Made by a program: the position numbers and the translations under genes. The notes beneath the pieces are model-generated. The model ran no database searches. It worked only from the letters and a program-made list of their open reading frames with translations, and was not told the origin of the DNA. Source: an uncultured Bacillota bacterium (GTDB taxonomy: Bacteria > Bacillota > Clostridia > Christensenellales > QAND01). From it: a stretch of DNA of 17,688 bases. This document shows, piece by piece, positions 1-6,235 of the stretch. How positions within the stretch are numbered: the stretch's first letter is position 1; every line of letters starts with the position of its first letter. The stretch is taken from contig CAJLPK010000029.1 in assembly GCA_905208455.1 (NCBI GenBank), forward strand, positions 1 to 17,688, given 5' to 3'.

Positions 1-684
1 GGAGAGACCATCGGCGTTATCGGCGGTACGGGAAGCGGGAAGAGCAGCTTGGTAAACTTGATTTGCCGTTTATACGATGTGGATGAAGGCTGTGTGCGGG
101 TCGGCGGCAAAGATGTACGCGCGTATGACATGGATGCGCTGCGCGATCAGGTATCTGTTGTACTACAAAAAAATGTGCTGTTTTCCGGTACAATTTTTGA
201 AAACCTTAGATGGGGCGATGCAAATGCAACGGATGAAGAGTGTATCCAAGCATGCAAAGCAGCCTGCGCTGATGAATTCATCGAGCGCCTGCCGGATGGC
301 TACCATACCTATATCACGCGCGGAGGCGCCAATGTATCCGGCGGCCAAAAACAGCGGCTATGCATTGCGCGCGCGCTGCTGAAAAAACCGAAAGTCTTGA
401 TTCTGGACGACTCTACCAGCGCGGTGGACACAGCCACCGATGCTAAAATCCGCAAAGCGTTTGCGGAAAAGATTCCGGGCACCACGAAGATCATCATAGC
501 GCAGCGTATTTCCAGCGTGCAGGATGCGGACCGCATTTTGGTGCTGGAGGGCGGCAGGACCAATGGCTTTGATACGCATGAAAATCTGCTGAAAAACAAT
601 GCCATTTACCAGGAGATCTATGAGTCTCAAATCAAGGGCGGAGGGGACTTTGACCAGCCCCTGCCGGAAAAGGAGGCGAACTGA
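1..684 (+). CDS. ABC exporter half-transporter, degenerate-site subunit (3' part only)
   Basis: The reading frame is open from base 1, so this is the C-terminal nucleotide-binding domain of a half-transporter whose membrane domain lies outside the window. Walker A GGTGSGKS is at 22-45 and the signature VSGGQ at 334-348. Walker B is LILDD at about 397-411 and the D-loop SAVD at 418-429. Two catalytic residues are non-canonical. The base after the Walker B Asp is Asp (409-411) instead of Glu, and the switch His is Gln (502-504, in IAQRISSV). In heterodimeric exporters such as TM287/288, BmrCD and LmrCD, this pair marks the subunit that carries the degenerate ATP site. The next gene starts 3 nt downstream and has the canonical residues, so the two are very probably partners in one membrane exporter. 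The substrate cannot be inferred. The assignment as an ABC exporter NBD is secure. Confidence 0.93.
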   Translation, partial: GETIGVIGGTGSGKSSLVNLICRLYDVDEGCVRVGGKDVRAYDMDALRDQVSVVLQKNVLFSGTIFENLRWGDANATDEECIQACKAACADEFIERLPDGYHTYITRGGANVSGGQKQRLCIARALLKKPKVLILDDSTSAVDTATDAKIRKAFAEKIPGTTKIIIAQRISSVQDADRILVLEGGRTNGFDTHENLLKNNAIYQEIYESQIKGGGDFDQPLPEKEAN

Positions 685-687
685 CAA

Positions 688-2571
688 ATGAATCAAAAAA
701 GAATCTCGCTGCGTGATTCCATGTCTGTGCTAAAGCGCGTAATGTGCTATATGCTCAAACACTATAAATTCAGATTTTGCGCTGTTGTGCTGTTTATCAT
801 CGTTTCTGCAGTGGCAACGGTGCGCAGCATGATGTTTACACAGGTGCTGGTAGACGATTATATTGTGCCTATGCTGGCCAGCGTAGCGCCGGATTTTGCG
901 CCGCTGCTGAGCAATTTGATACAGATCGGCGCGGTGATGCTGATTGGCGTTGCTGCATCCTTTGCATATAACCGTATCATGGTTGGCATCAGCCAGGGAA
1001 CAATGCGGCATTTACGGATTGATATTTTCAGCAATATGGAAAGCCTTCCCATTAAGTTTTTTGATACAACAGCGCATGGGGATATCATGTCGGTATATAC
1101 CAACGACGTAGACACGCTGCGGCAGTTGATGGGCCAAAGCATCCCGCAGGTCATCAATGCGTTGATGACGCTTATTTCTACCTTTGTCTCCATGCTCATT
1201 CTTAATATTCCCTTGACATTGATGGCCCTGGCAATGGCAGGGATCATGGTATTTGTAACGGCGCGCTTTTCCAGCCTGTCTGGCACTTACTTTGCACACC
1301 AGCAGCGTAATTTGGGCATTGTGGACGGCTTTATCGAGGAAATGATGGAAGGGCAGAAGGTTGTGAAGGTCTTTTGCCATGAAGAACAGGCAAAAGAGGA
1401 CTTTCATCAAGTCAATCAGGCCCTCCGGGACAGCGCAGACAAGGCGAACCGATATGCCAATTTGATGATGCCCATCAACGCGAATATTGGCAATCTTAGT
1501 TATGTGTTGTGTGCCATTGTAGGGGCGTTGCTGGCATTGAATGGGTATGCCGGATTGACAGTAGGCACCCTGATTGCATTTGTGGGGCTAAATAGAAGCT
1601 TTACGCAGCCGATTACACAAATCAGCCAGCAAATGAATTTCATCGTGATGGCGGCTGCGGGGGCACAGCGTGTCTTCCGCCTGTTGGATGAAAAGCCGGA
1701 AGAGGATCATGGATATGTTGAGCTCGTCAATGCCCAGGAAACCGGGCATGGCGACCTTACAGAGTGTGAGGAACGCACCAATTTATGGGCTTGGAAGCAT
1801 CCCCATAAACAGGAGGGCACAGTGACGTATACCAGGCTGGAAGGCGGCGTCGTCTTTGATCATGTGGATTTTGGCTATGATGATAAAAAAATGGTGCTGC
1901 ATGATATCAGCTTATTTGCTGAGCCTGGCCAAAAAATTGCGTTTGTTGGCTCTACTGGAGCAGGAAAGACGACCATCACAAACTTGATAAACCGCTTTTA
2001 TGACATTGCAGACGGAAAGATACGATATGACGGCATCAACATCAATAAAATCAAAAAGCCGGATCTCCGAAGAAGCCTGGGCATTGTTTTACAGGATACG
2101 CATCTGTTTACCGGGACAGTCATGGACAATATCCGGTATGGAAATTTGGATGCGACGGATGACGAGTGCATGGCAGCAGCAAGATTGGCCAATGCAGACG
2201 GCTTTATCCAACGCTTGCCGGACGGCTATCATACTGTGCTGACAGGCGACGGGGCAAACCTTAGCCAGGGGCAGAGACAGCTGCTTGCCATTGCGCGTGC
2301 CGCTGTGGCGGATCCGCCAGTGTTGATTCTGGATGAAGCGACCAGCTCCATCGATACACGCACAGAAACGCTGGTGCAGGCCGGTATGGATGCGCTCATG
2401 ACAGGAAGAACGACATTTGTCATTGCACACAGATTGTCCACCGTAAAAAACGCGGACTGTATCATGGTATTAGAACAAGGCCGTATCATCGAACGAGGCA
2501 CACATGACGAGCTGATAGAGAAGAGAGGGAAATATTATCAGCTTTATACCGGCAATTTTGCAGAGGAATAA
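688..2571 (+). CDS. ABC exporter half-transporter, catalytically competent subunit (TMD-NBD)
   Basis: A complete 627-residue half-transporter with an N-terminal six-helix exporter domain (about residues 1-330) and a C-terminal ATPase domain (about 382-627). Walker A GSTGAGKT is at 421-428 and the signature is LSQGQRQ. Walker B LILDEATSS carries the catalytic Glu550, and the switch His581 sits in IAHRLSTV. These complement the Asp/Gln substitutions in the preceding gene, the pattern expected of an asymmetric heterodimer. About 46 residues (336-381), Glu/His/Trp-rich and containing ECEERTNLWAWKH, separate the two domains. I have the impression that this linker recurs in clostridial members of the family. 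The ATG has an AGGAGG site at 671-676 and lies 3 nt after the upstream stop, so the genes are co-transcribed. A strong terminator follows at 2586-2611. Drug or lipid export is the usual role of the family; the substrate is unknown. Confidence 0.93.
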   Translation: MNQKRISLRDSMSVLKRVMCYMLKHYKFRFCAVVLFIIVSAVATVRSMMFTQVLVDDYIVPMLASVAPDFAPLLSNLIQIGAVMLIGVAASFAYNRIMVGISQGTMRHLRIDIFSNMESLPIKFFDTTAHGDIMSVYTNDVDTLRQLMGQSIPQVINALMTLISTFVSMLILNIPLTLMALAMAGIMVFVTARFSSLSGTYFAHQQRNLGIVDGFIEEMMEGQKVVKVFCHEEQAKEDFHQVNQALRDSADKANRYANLMMPINANIGNLSYVLCAIVGALLALNGYAGLTVGTLIAFVGLNRSFTQPITQISQQMNFIVMAAAGAQRVFRLLDEKPEEDHGYVELVNAQETGHGDLTECEERTNLWAWKHPHKQEGTVTYTRLEGGVVFDHVDFGYDDKKMVLHDISLFAEPGQKIAFVGSTGAGKTTITNLINRFYDIADGKIRYDGININKIKKPDLRRSLGIVLQDTHLFTGTVMDNIRYGNLDATDDECMAAARLANADGFIQRLPDGYHTVLTGDGANLSQGQRQLLAIARAAVADPPVLILDEATSSIDTRTETLVQAGMDALMTGRTTFVIAHRLSTVKNADCIMVLEQGRIIERGTHDELIEKRGKYYQLYTGNFAEE

Positions 2572-2580
2572 CGACAAAGT

Positions 2581-2611
2581 AAAAGGCGGGGCCTTCGCCC
2601 CGCTTTTCTTT
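2581..2611. terminator. Rho-independent terminator after the ABC exporter, usable from both strands
   Basis: A perfect 7-bp GC stem, GCGGGGC (2586-2592) and GCCCCGC (2597-2603), has a CTTC loop. It is preceded by AAAA and followed by TTTTCTTT. It starts 10 nt after the ABC exporter stop. Read on the minus strand, the same stem is followed by CTTTTACTTT, so it could also end a leftward transcript coming from 2816. Confidence 0.85.
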
Positions 2612-2692
2612 GAACGCAAGGAGGCAGTCTGCCGCCTCCCAAAAGGTACTATCGTATCGTAACTGGCAAAAAGAGATTCCGACTCCCATCGG

Positions 2693-2723
2693 AAAGACAG
2701 AAGATTTCCTAAGGTCTTTTTTT
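2693..2723 (+). terminator. Possible second plus-strand terminator
   Basis: AAAGAC (2693-2698) can pair with GTCTTT (2714-2719) around a 15-nt loop, followed by a run of seven T ending at 2723. The stem is short and A+T-rich. It competes with an alternative GGAAA/TTTCC pairing (2691-2695 with 2705-2709). It could be a back-up terminator for the exporter operon, or simply one helix of the minus-strand RNA proposed here. Confidence 0.35.
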
Positions 2724-2737
2724 GTTAGTTTGGTTGA

Positions 2738-2792
2738 GCTAAAAAAGCGCATTATCCGGCCAGGATGAAAATTGACTGCCAGCTTTTTAAGC
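2738..2792. repeat. Imperfect inverted repeat enclosing a small hairpin
   Basis: GCTAAAAAAGC (2738-2748) and GCTTTTTAAGC (2782-2792) are inverted repeats with one mismatch. The 33-nt interval contains ATCC-GGCCA-GGAT (about 2755-2767). It is part of the candidate RNA but is listed separately because the pairing is visible regardless of whether it is transcribed. Confidence 0.5.
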
Positions 2793-2816
2793 CTGCTGAT
2801 ATTGTGGTACGTCAAA

Positions 2817-2994
2817 TTGGTTGTTGTCATTCCTACATAGTGGCATGATGTTGTTATTTACTATATCTGCAACTATTTTCCCTCCGATACTGCTGTTACA
2901 TCATATAAATCTATAAAAAATATTCCTTTTTATTCCTGAATATAATATAATTCAGCTATCTACTGCATCATTTTTGAATGGGGTGGTGAGCCGA
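2817..2994. other. Non-coding A+T-rich upstream region of the DUF4365 gene
   Basis: No gene or RNA is recognisable here. The second half is very A+T-rich and includes a tandem TATAAT/TATAAT at 2941-2951. No good -35 hexamer lies 16-18 nt upstream. No repeat, attachment site or transposase remnant was seen at this edge of the islet. Confidence 0.5.
2941..2951 (+). promoter_or_regulatory. Candidate -10 element(s) for the DUF4365 gene pair
   Basis: Two overlapping perfect TATAAT hexamers (2941-2946 and 2946-2951) lie about 45-55 nt before the proposed GTG start. The corresponding -35 positions are poor matches to TTGACA, so the promoter may be weak, activator-dependent, or a chance product of A+T richness. 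Confidence 0.35.
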
Positions 2995-3507
2995 GTGACA
3001 GAAGCGCATATCAAGGAGCAGATCAGTAGTGCCTATGCGAAAGCGATCGCTGCGCAGGCAGGCGTAATTTTTCGCGAATACAGCAGTATTGATTACGGCT
3101 TTGATGGAAAGTTTTCTGAAGTCTTTTATGATGAAGAAAATAAAAGATACAGTGAAAGTGGCTTCGGTATAGATGTCCAGATAAAGGCAACAACTAATAT
3201 AACAAGTGAAAACGGAAAACTTATTTATGATTTAGAAGTTAAGAATTATCGTGATTTAATTAAAACAAATGTTGGTACTCCTAGAATCCTTATAGTGTAT
3301 TCTATGCCTGAAGATAAAAAGGAATGGGTTACTGTTACAACAGAACAAACGATATTGAAAAAGTGTGCCTGGTGGTGCTCTTTAAAAGGAAAACCAAAGA
3401 CCAATAACAAAGAAACGATACGGGTAGAAATACCCGATAACCAATTATTGACTCCAAGTGAGTTGCTTCGATTAATTGAAAAGGTGAAAGTGGGTGCTTC
3501 ATTATGA
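2995..3507 (+). CDS. DUF4365 family protein, putative PD-(D/E)xK-like nuclease
   Basis: The product is about 170 residues. It opens MTEAHIKEQISSAYAKAIA and contains GFDGKF (Asp37), GIDVQIKAT (Asp60, Gln62, Lys64), YDLEVKNYRDL, TPRILIVYSMPED and KKCAWWCSLKG. I recognise this order as DUF4365. The Asp followed by QxK resembles the active site of Mrr-like PD-(D/E)xK nucleases; catalysis is inferred. I chose the GTG at 2995, preceded by GGTGGTGAG, because family members begin near HIKEQ. The frame stays open to a TTG at 2974, with GTGs at 2983 and 2986 as alternatives. The stop overlaps the next start as ATGA. G+C is low (21 of 60 in 3121-3180) against the flanking operon (41 of 60 in 5041-5100), which suggests acquisition. 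DUF4365 proteins often occur in accessory or defence contexts, but the role here is unproven. Confidence 0.82.
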   Translation: MTEAHIKEQISSAYAKAIAAQAGVIFREYSSIDYGFDGKFSEVFYDEENKRYSESGFGIDVQIKATTNITSENGKLIYDLEVKNYRDLIKTNVGTPRILIVYSMPEDKKEWVTVTTEQTILKKCAWWCSLKGKPKTNNKETIRVEIPDNQLLTPSELLRLIEKVKVGASL

Positions 3508-4628
3508 CAGAGCATCTGAAAGAAATGTTTTTTAATATATCGGCTGCCTCTATAGATAATTATTTGTGCTTAAAAGGGTGGGAACGTGAGTTTGATTTTC
3601 CGAATCCTAATTTAATGGTGTTTAATCTGAAGAAGGCGAAAAAGAGGATAGCTATACCAGCAAGTGAAAAATTTGAGGATTTTTATGTCAATCTTGAAGA
3701 AACTTTACATTTGCTTGCCAGTATGGAAAATATAACTGTCCAAAAAGTCTTAAAAGAGCTATCTACTGTTTACTATGATAAACTAGAGTTCCGAATTAAG
3801 TCGAAAGCTTCGGAGGATGGCAAATTACCTTTGGGCTATGCGTCAAGCTGTATTGATGGGTTGAAAGATCTAATTTTATATTCTGTATGTGCGGAACAGA
3901 ATGCAAAGCCTATTTGTTTTAGGGCTACCGCTACGGCTAAAGACCACCTGAATAGATTCAAACTTGGACAAACAGAAATTGGAAGTTTCATAATAAATGT
4001 AGATATTCAAGTGGTTAACGATAAAATGCAGCAGCTGTCTTTTGATAATGTTCAAGTTGACTCACCTTTTGAGCATAAAGTAGTTGAGCGGATATATACA
4101 GCAGTAAGCCAAATAGATAGTATTGTGAAGCAAGAAGAAAAAATAAGTGTTATGGCGGAAACTGCTTTTGAAAAAGGAATGACGGCTAATATGTGTGAAG
4201 CTCTGCTTAAAATGAAACCAGAAGATGGTGAGACAGAAATTGATACTACGATTAGATTTGCTTCGGCCGTTACAAAGAAGATCAACGATGGTAAAAAAAT
4301 AGTATTGCGAAACAACCATTTTTGGGCAATGGATGAATTGGCGAAAATATATCATGATAAAATTGTTTTTGAAGATGCGACCTTGCGTGGGGTTGTGCAA
4401 AGCTTAACGAAAAAAGGCAGGGAGGATGTGGAAGAACGTAGGATTAAACTATATACGATATATGAGAATAAACCTCGTCAAATCTATATAGATTTATCCG
4501 AAGAAAACTATAAAATTGCATGTGATGCGCACAGAGATGGCTTAGAGGTTGAAGTGTCAGGCACTCTGGATAAAAGCGAACGTACTTGGCATTTTGAAAA
4601 CGTACAAAATTTTCGTAAAATTGAGTGA
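3504..4628 (+). CDS. Protein of unknown function, partner of the DUF4365 protein
   Basis: A 374-residue soluble protein; I cannot assign it to a named family. The N-terminus (residues 1-30) is short and helical with a GWERE motif. Residues 45-95 (RIAIPASEKFEDFYVNLEET followed by a helix) and the motif KLGQTEIGSF (153-162) look like conserved landmarks, and I have seen this type of protein as a conserved hypothetical. The middle (about 190-300) is mostly helical. The C-terminal part (about 312-374: KLYTIYENK, QIYIDLS, LEVEVSGTLDK, TWHFENVQNF) is rich in beta strands and could be an OB-like domain. There are no transmembrane segments, Walker motifs or HTH. Its ATG overlaps the DUF4365 stop by 4 nt (ATGA) and has only a weak ribosome site, so translation is probably coupled and the two proteins probably act together. 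It is A+T-rich like its partner and ends just before a terminator. Confidence 0.8.
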   Translation: MTEHLKEMFFNISAASIDNYLCLKGWEREFDFPNPNLMVFNLKKAKKRIAIPASEKFEDFYVNLEETLHLLASMENITVQKVLKELSTVYYDKLEFRIKSKASEDGKLPLGYASSCIDGLKDLILYSVCAEQNAKPICFRATATAKDHLNRFKLGQTEIGSFIINVDIQVVNDKMQQLSFDNVQVDSPFEHKVVERIYTAVSQIDSIVKQEEKISVMAETAFEKGMTANMCEALLKMKPEDGETEIDTTIRFASAVTKKINDGKKIVLRNNHFWAMDELAKIYHDKIVFEDATLRGVVQSLTKKGREDVEERRIKLYTIYENKPRQIYIDLSEENYKIACDAHRDGLEVEVSGTLDKSERTWHFENVQNFRKIE

Positions 4629-4633
4629 AAAAG

Positions 4634-4676
4634 ATACACCCTGGACGTTGCAACACGTTCAAGGGTGTATTTTTTT
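4634..4676. terminator. Bidirectional terminator between the DUF4365 pair and guaA
   Basis: A 9-bp stem, ATACACCCT (4634-4642) and AGGGTGTAT (4662-4670), continues after one bulged A into GGACGT/ACGTTC with a TGCAAC loop. T4670-4676 follows on the plus strand. On the minus strand the stem is followed by CTTTTTC, so it also suits the end of the guaA operon, whose stop is 33 nt away. The two transcripts converge here. Confidence 0.9.
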
Positions 4677-4708
4677 ATCCAATATGTTCAAAATTATATC
4701 ATTTTTTA

Positions 4709-6235
4709 TTATTCCCATTCAATCGTACCCGGGGGCTTGGAGGTGATGTCGTACACCACGCGATTGACGCCGGGAACCTCATTGATGATGCGGTTCATAA
4801 TTTTTTTGAGTACAGGCCAGGGAAGTTCCGCCGCCTCCACCGTCATAGCGTCGGTAGAGGTAACGGCACGAATGGCCAGAACATGGTCATAGGTGCGCTC
4901 ATCCCCCATGACGCCGACAGTACGCAGCGGGGTAAAGACCGTGAAATACTGCCAAACCTGCTCCTCCAAGCCAGCCTCAGCGATTTCATAACGCAGGATA
5001 GCATCGCTTTCCCGTACAATGCGGAGCTTTTCCTCTGTAATATCGCCCAGCACACGGATGGCAAGTCCCGGGCCGGGGAAGGGCTGGCGCCAAACCATGC
5101 TGCGGTCTATCCCCAAACTGATGCCAAGTGCGCGCACTTCATCCTTAAACAGCAGACGCAACGGCTCCACCAGGCCTTTGAACCCGATATCCTCTGGCAA
5201 TCCGCCTACATTATGATGGCTTTTGATGACTGCAGCCTGGCCCATGCCGCTTTCAATGACATCCGGATAAATCGTGCCCTGTACCAAATAATCCATTTGC
5301 CCCAGTGCCTTGGCTTGCTCTTGGAAAACCGTGATAAATTCATTGCCGATGATCTTGCGCTTTTGCTCAGGGTCTGTTACGCCTGCCAGCTTAGCCAAAA
5401 AACGCGGGCCGGCATTGACTCGATGGATCTTAAGCCCCAGCTTTTCATGGTAAGTCCGCATGACCTGATCGCCCTCATCCTTGCGCAGCAAGCCATGGTC
5501 TACGAAAATACAGGTCAAGTGATCCCCAATGGCACGGTGTACCAGCACCGCAGCCACGGATGAATCCACGCCGCCGGACAAAGCGCATAGCACTTTGCTG
5601 TCTCCGACCTGCTTACGGATGGCTTCTACCATGGAATCCACGACAGCTTCCATTTTCCAACCGCCTTGGCAGCCGCAAATATGCAAAAAATTCTTTAGAA
5701 TTTCGCTGCCATGCTGCGTATGCGCCACTTCCGGGTGGAACTGCACACCGAAATAGCGTTTTTCAGGATTGGCGATGGCAGCACATGCGCAATGCTTGGT
5801 ATGGGCAACGGGGACAAACCCATCCGGCAAATCAGTGACGGCATCATTGTGGTTCATCCATACGACGGTTTGCTCCGGCAACCCATTGAACAGGGCAGAG
5901 GAGAGGTCAAACGTCGTCTCGGTAGAGCCGTACTCGCGCGCCTCCATAGGGCCGACCTTGCCGCCCAGCATATGCGTCATCCATTGCTGGCCATAACAGA
6001 TGCCAAGTACGGGGACGCCCAACGAAAGCACAACAGGGTCACAGGCCTTGGCATGCTCATCGTATACGCTTTGCGGACCGCCGGTCAGGATGATGCCCTT
6101 AAGATCATCATCCTTCCATGTATCCACCGCGGTATCGCAGGGAAAGATCTCGCAGTATACGCCGGCCTCTCGGATACGGCGCACGATCAACTGGTTGTAT
6201 TGGCCGCCGAAATCCAGCACAATGATCTTTTCCAT
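4709..6235 (-). CDS. guaA: GMP synthase (glutamine-hydrolysing)
   Basis: Converts XMP to GMP using ATP and ammonia from glutamine, the last step of guanine nucleotide synthesis. At 508 residues it is the usual fused length. The N-terminal class I amidotransferase domain (about 1-190) has nucleophile Cys80 in GICYGQQ and His167/Glu169 in FHPEV. The ATP-pyrophosphatase domain has the PP-loop SGGVDSS at 220-226. The C-terminal dimerisation/XMP domain ends with the characteristic DITSKPPGTIEWE. The ATG follows the pyrG stop directly (TAAATG), and the ribosome site GGAGG lies inside the end of pyrG, so the two are translationally linked. It is the last gene of a six-gene nucleotide operon and is followed by a shared terminator. 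No guanine riboswitch precedes it. Confidence 0.98.
   Translation of the reverse strand: MEKIIVLDFGGQYNQLIVRRIREAGVYCEIFPCDTAVDTWKDDDLKGIILTGGPQSVYDEHAKACDPVVLSLGVPVLGICYGQQWMTHMLGGKVGPMEAREYGSTETTFDLSSALFNGLPEQTVVWMNHNDAVTDLPDGFVPVAHTKHCACAAIANPEKRYFGVQFHPEVAHTQHGSEILKNFLHICGCQGGWKMEAVVDSMVEAIRKQVGDSKVLCALSGGVDSSVAAVLVHRAIGDHLTCIFVDHGLLRKDEGDQVMRTYHEKLGLKIHRVNAGPRFLAKLAGVTDPEQKRKIIGNEFITVFQEQAKALGQMDYLVQGTIYPDVIESGMGQAAVIKSHHNVGGLPEDIGFKGLVEPLRLLFKDEVRALGISLGIDRSMVWRQPFPGPGLAIRVLGDITEEKLRIVRESDAILRYEIAEAGLEEQVWQYFTVFTPLRTVGVMGDERTYDHVLAIRAVTSTDAMTVEAAELPWPVLKKIMNRIINEVPGVNRVVYDITSKPPGTIEWE

Larger units (their letters stand above)
2586..2816 (-). ncRNA. Candidate structured RNA, minus strand
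   Basis: This stretch has no credible protein but is dense in inverted repeats. In minus orientation, the 5' end UUUGACG (2816-2810) can pair with CGUUCAAA (2616-2609, one bulged base), closing an element of about 210 nt. Inside are an 11-nt stem with one mismatch (2792-2782 with 2748-2738) enclosing AUCC/GGAU, a pair AAAGAC/GUCUUU (2719-2714 with 2698-2693), a perfect UUCCGA/UCGGAA hairpin (2694-2677), and GGAGGC/GCCUCC (2639-2634 with 2625-2620). The GC-rich terminator hairpin (2603-2586) follows directly. No convincing promoter was found near 2830-2870. The size and layout recall structured RNAs such as the raiA motif, but I cannot confirm a family. Chance pairing in an intergenic region remains possible. 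Confidence 0.38.

Noticed and set aside
2671..2700. Possible tRNA 3' end or attachment-site remnant (GATTCCGACTCCC)
   Set aside because: It looks like a T-arm fragment, but no acceptor stem, anticodon arm or matching repeat on the other side of the islet was found. It is better explained as the TTCCGA/TCGGAA hairpin.
2486..2830. Minus-strand frame of 114 codons overlapping the exporter end and the non-coding region
   Set aside because: It runs through the GC-rich terminator hairpin and several inverted repeats, and ends inside the exporter gene. The DNA structure explains it better than a protein does.
4625..5563. Long plus-strand frame (312 codons) opposite guaA
   Set aside because: It overlaps the terminator and lies wholly antisense to the conserved guaA. 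It resembles no family and has no ribosome site.
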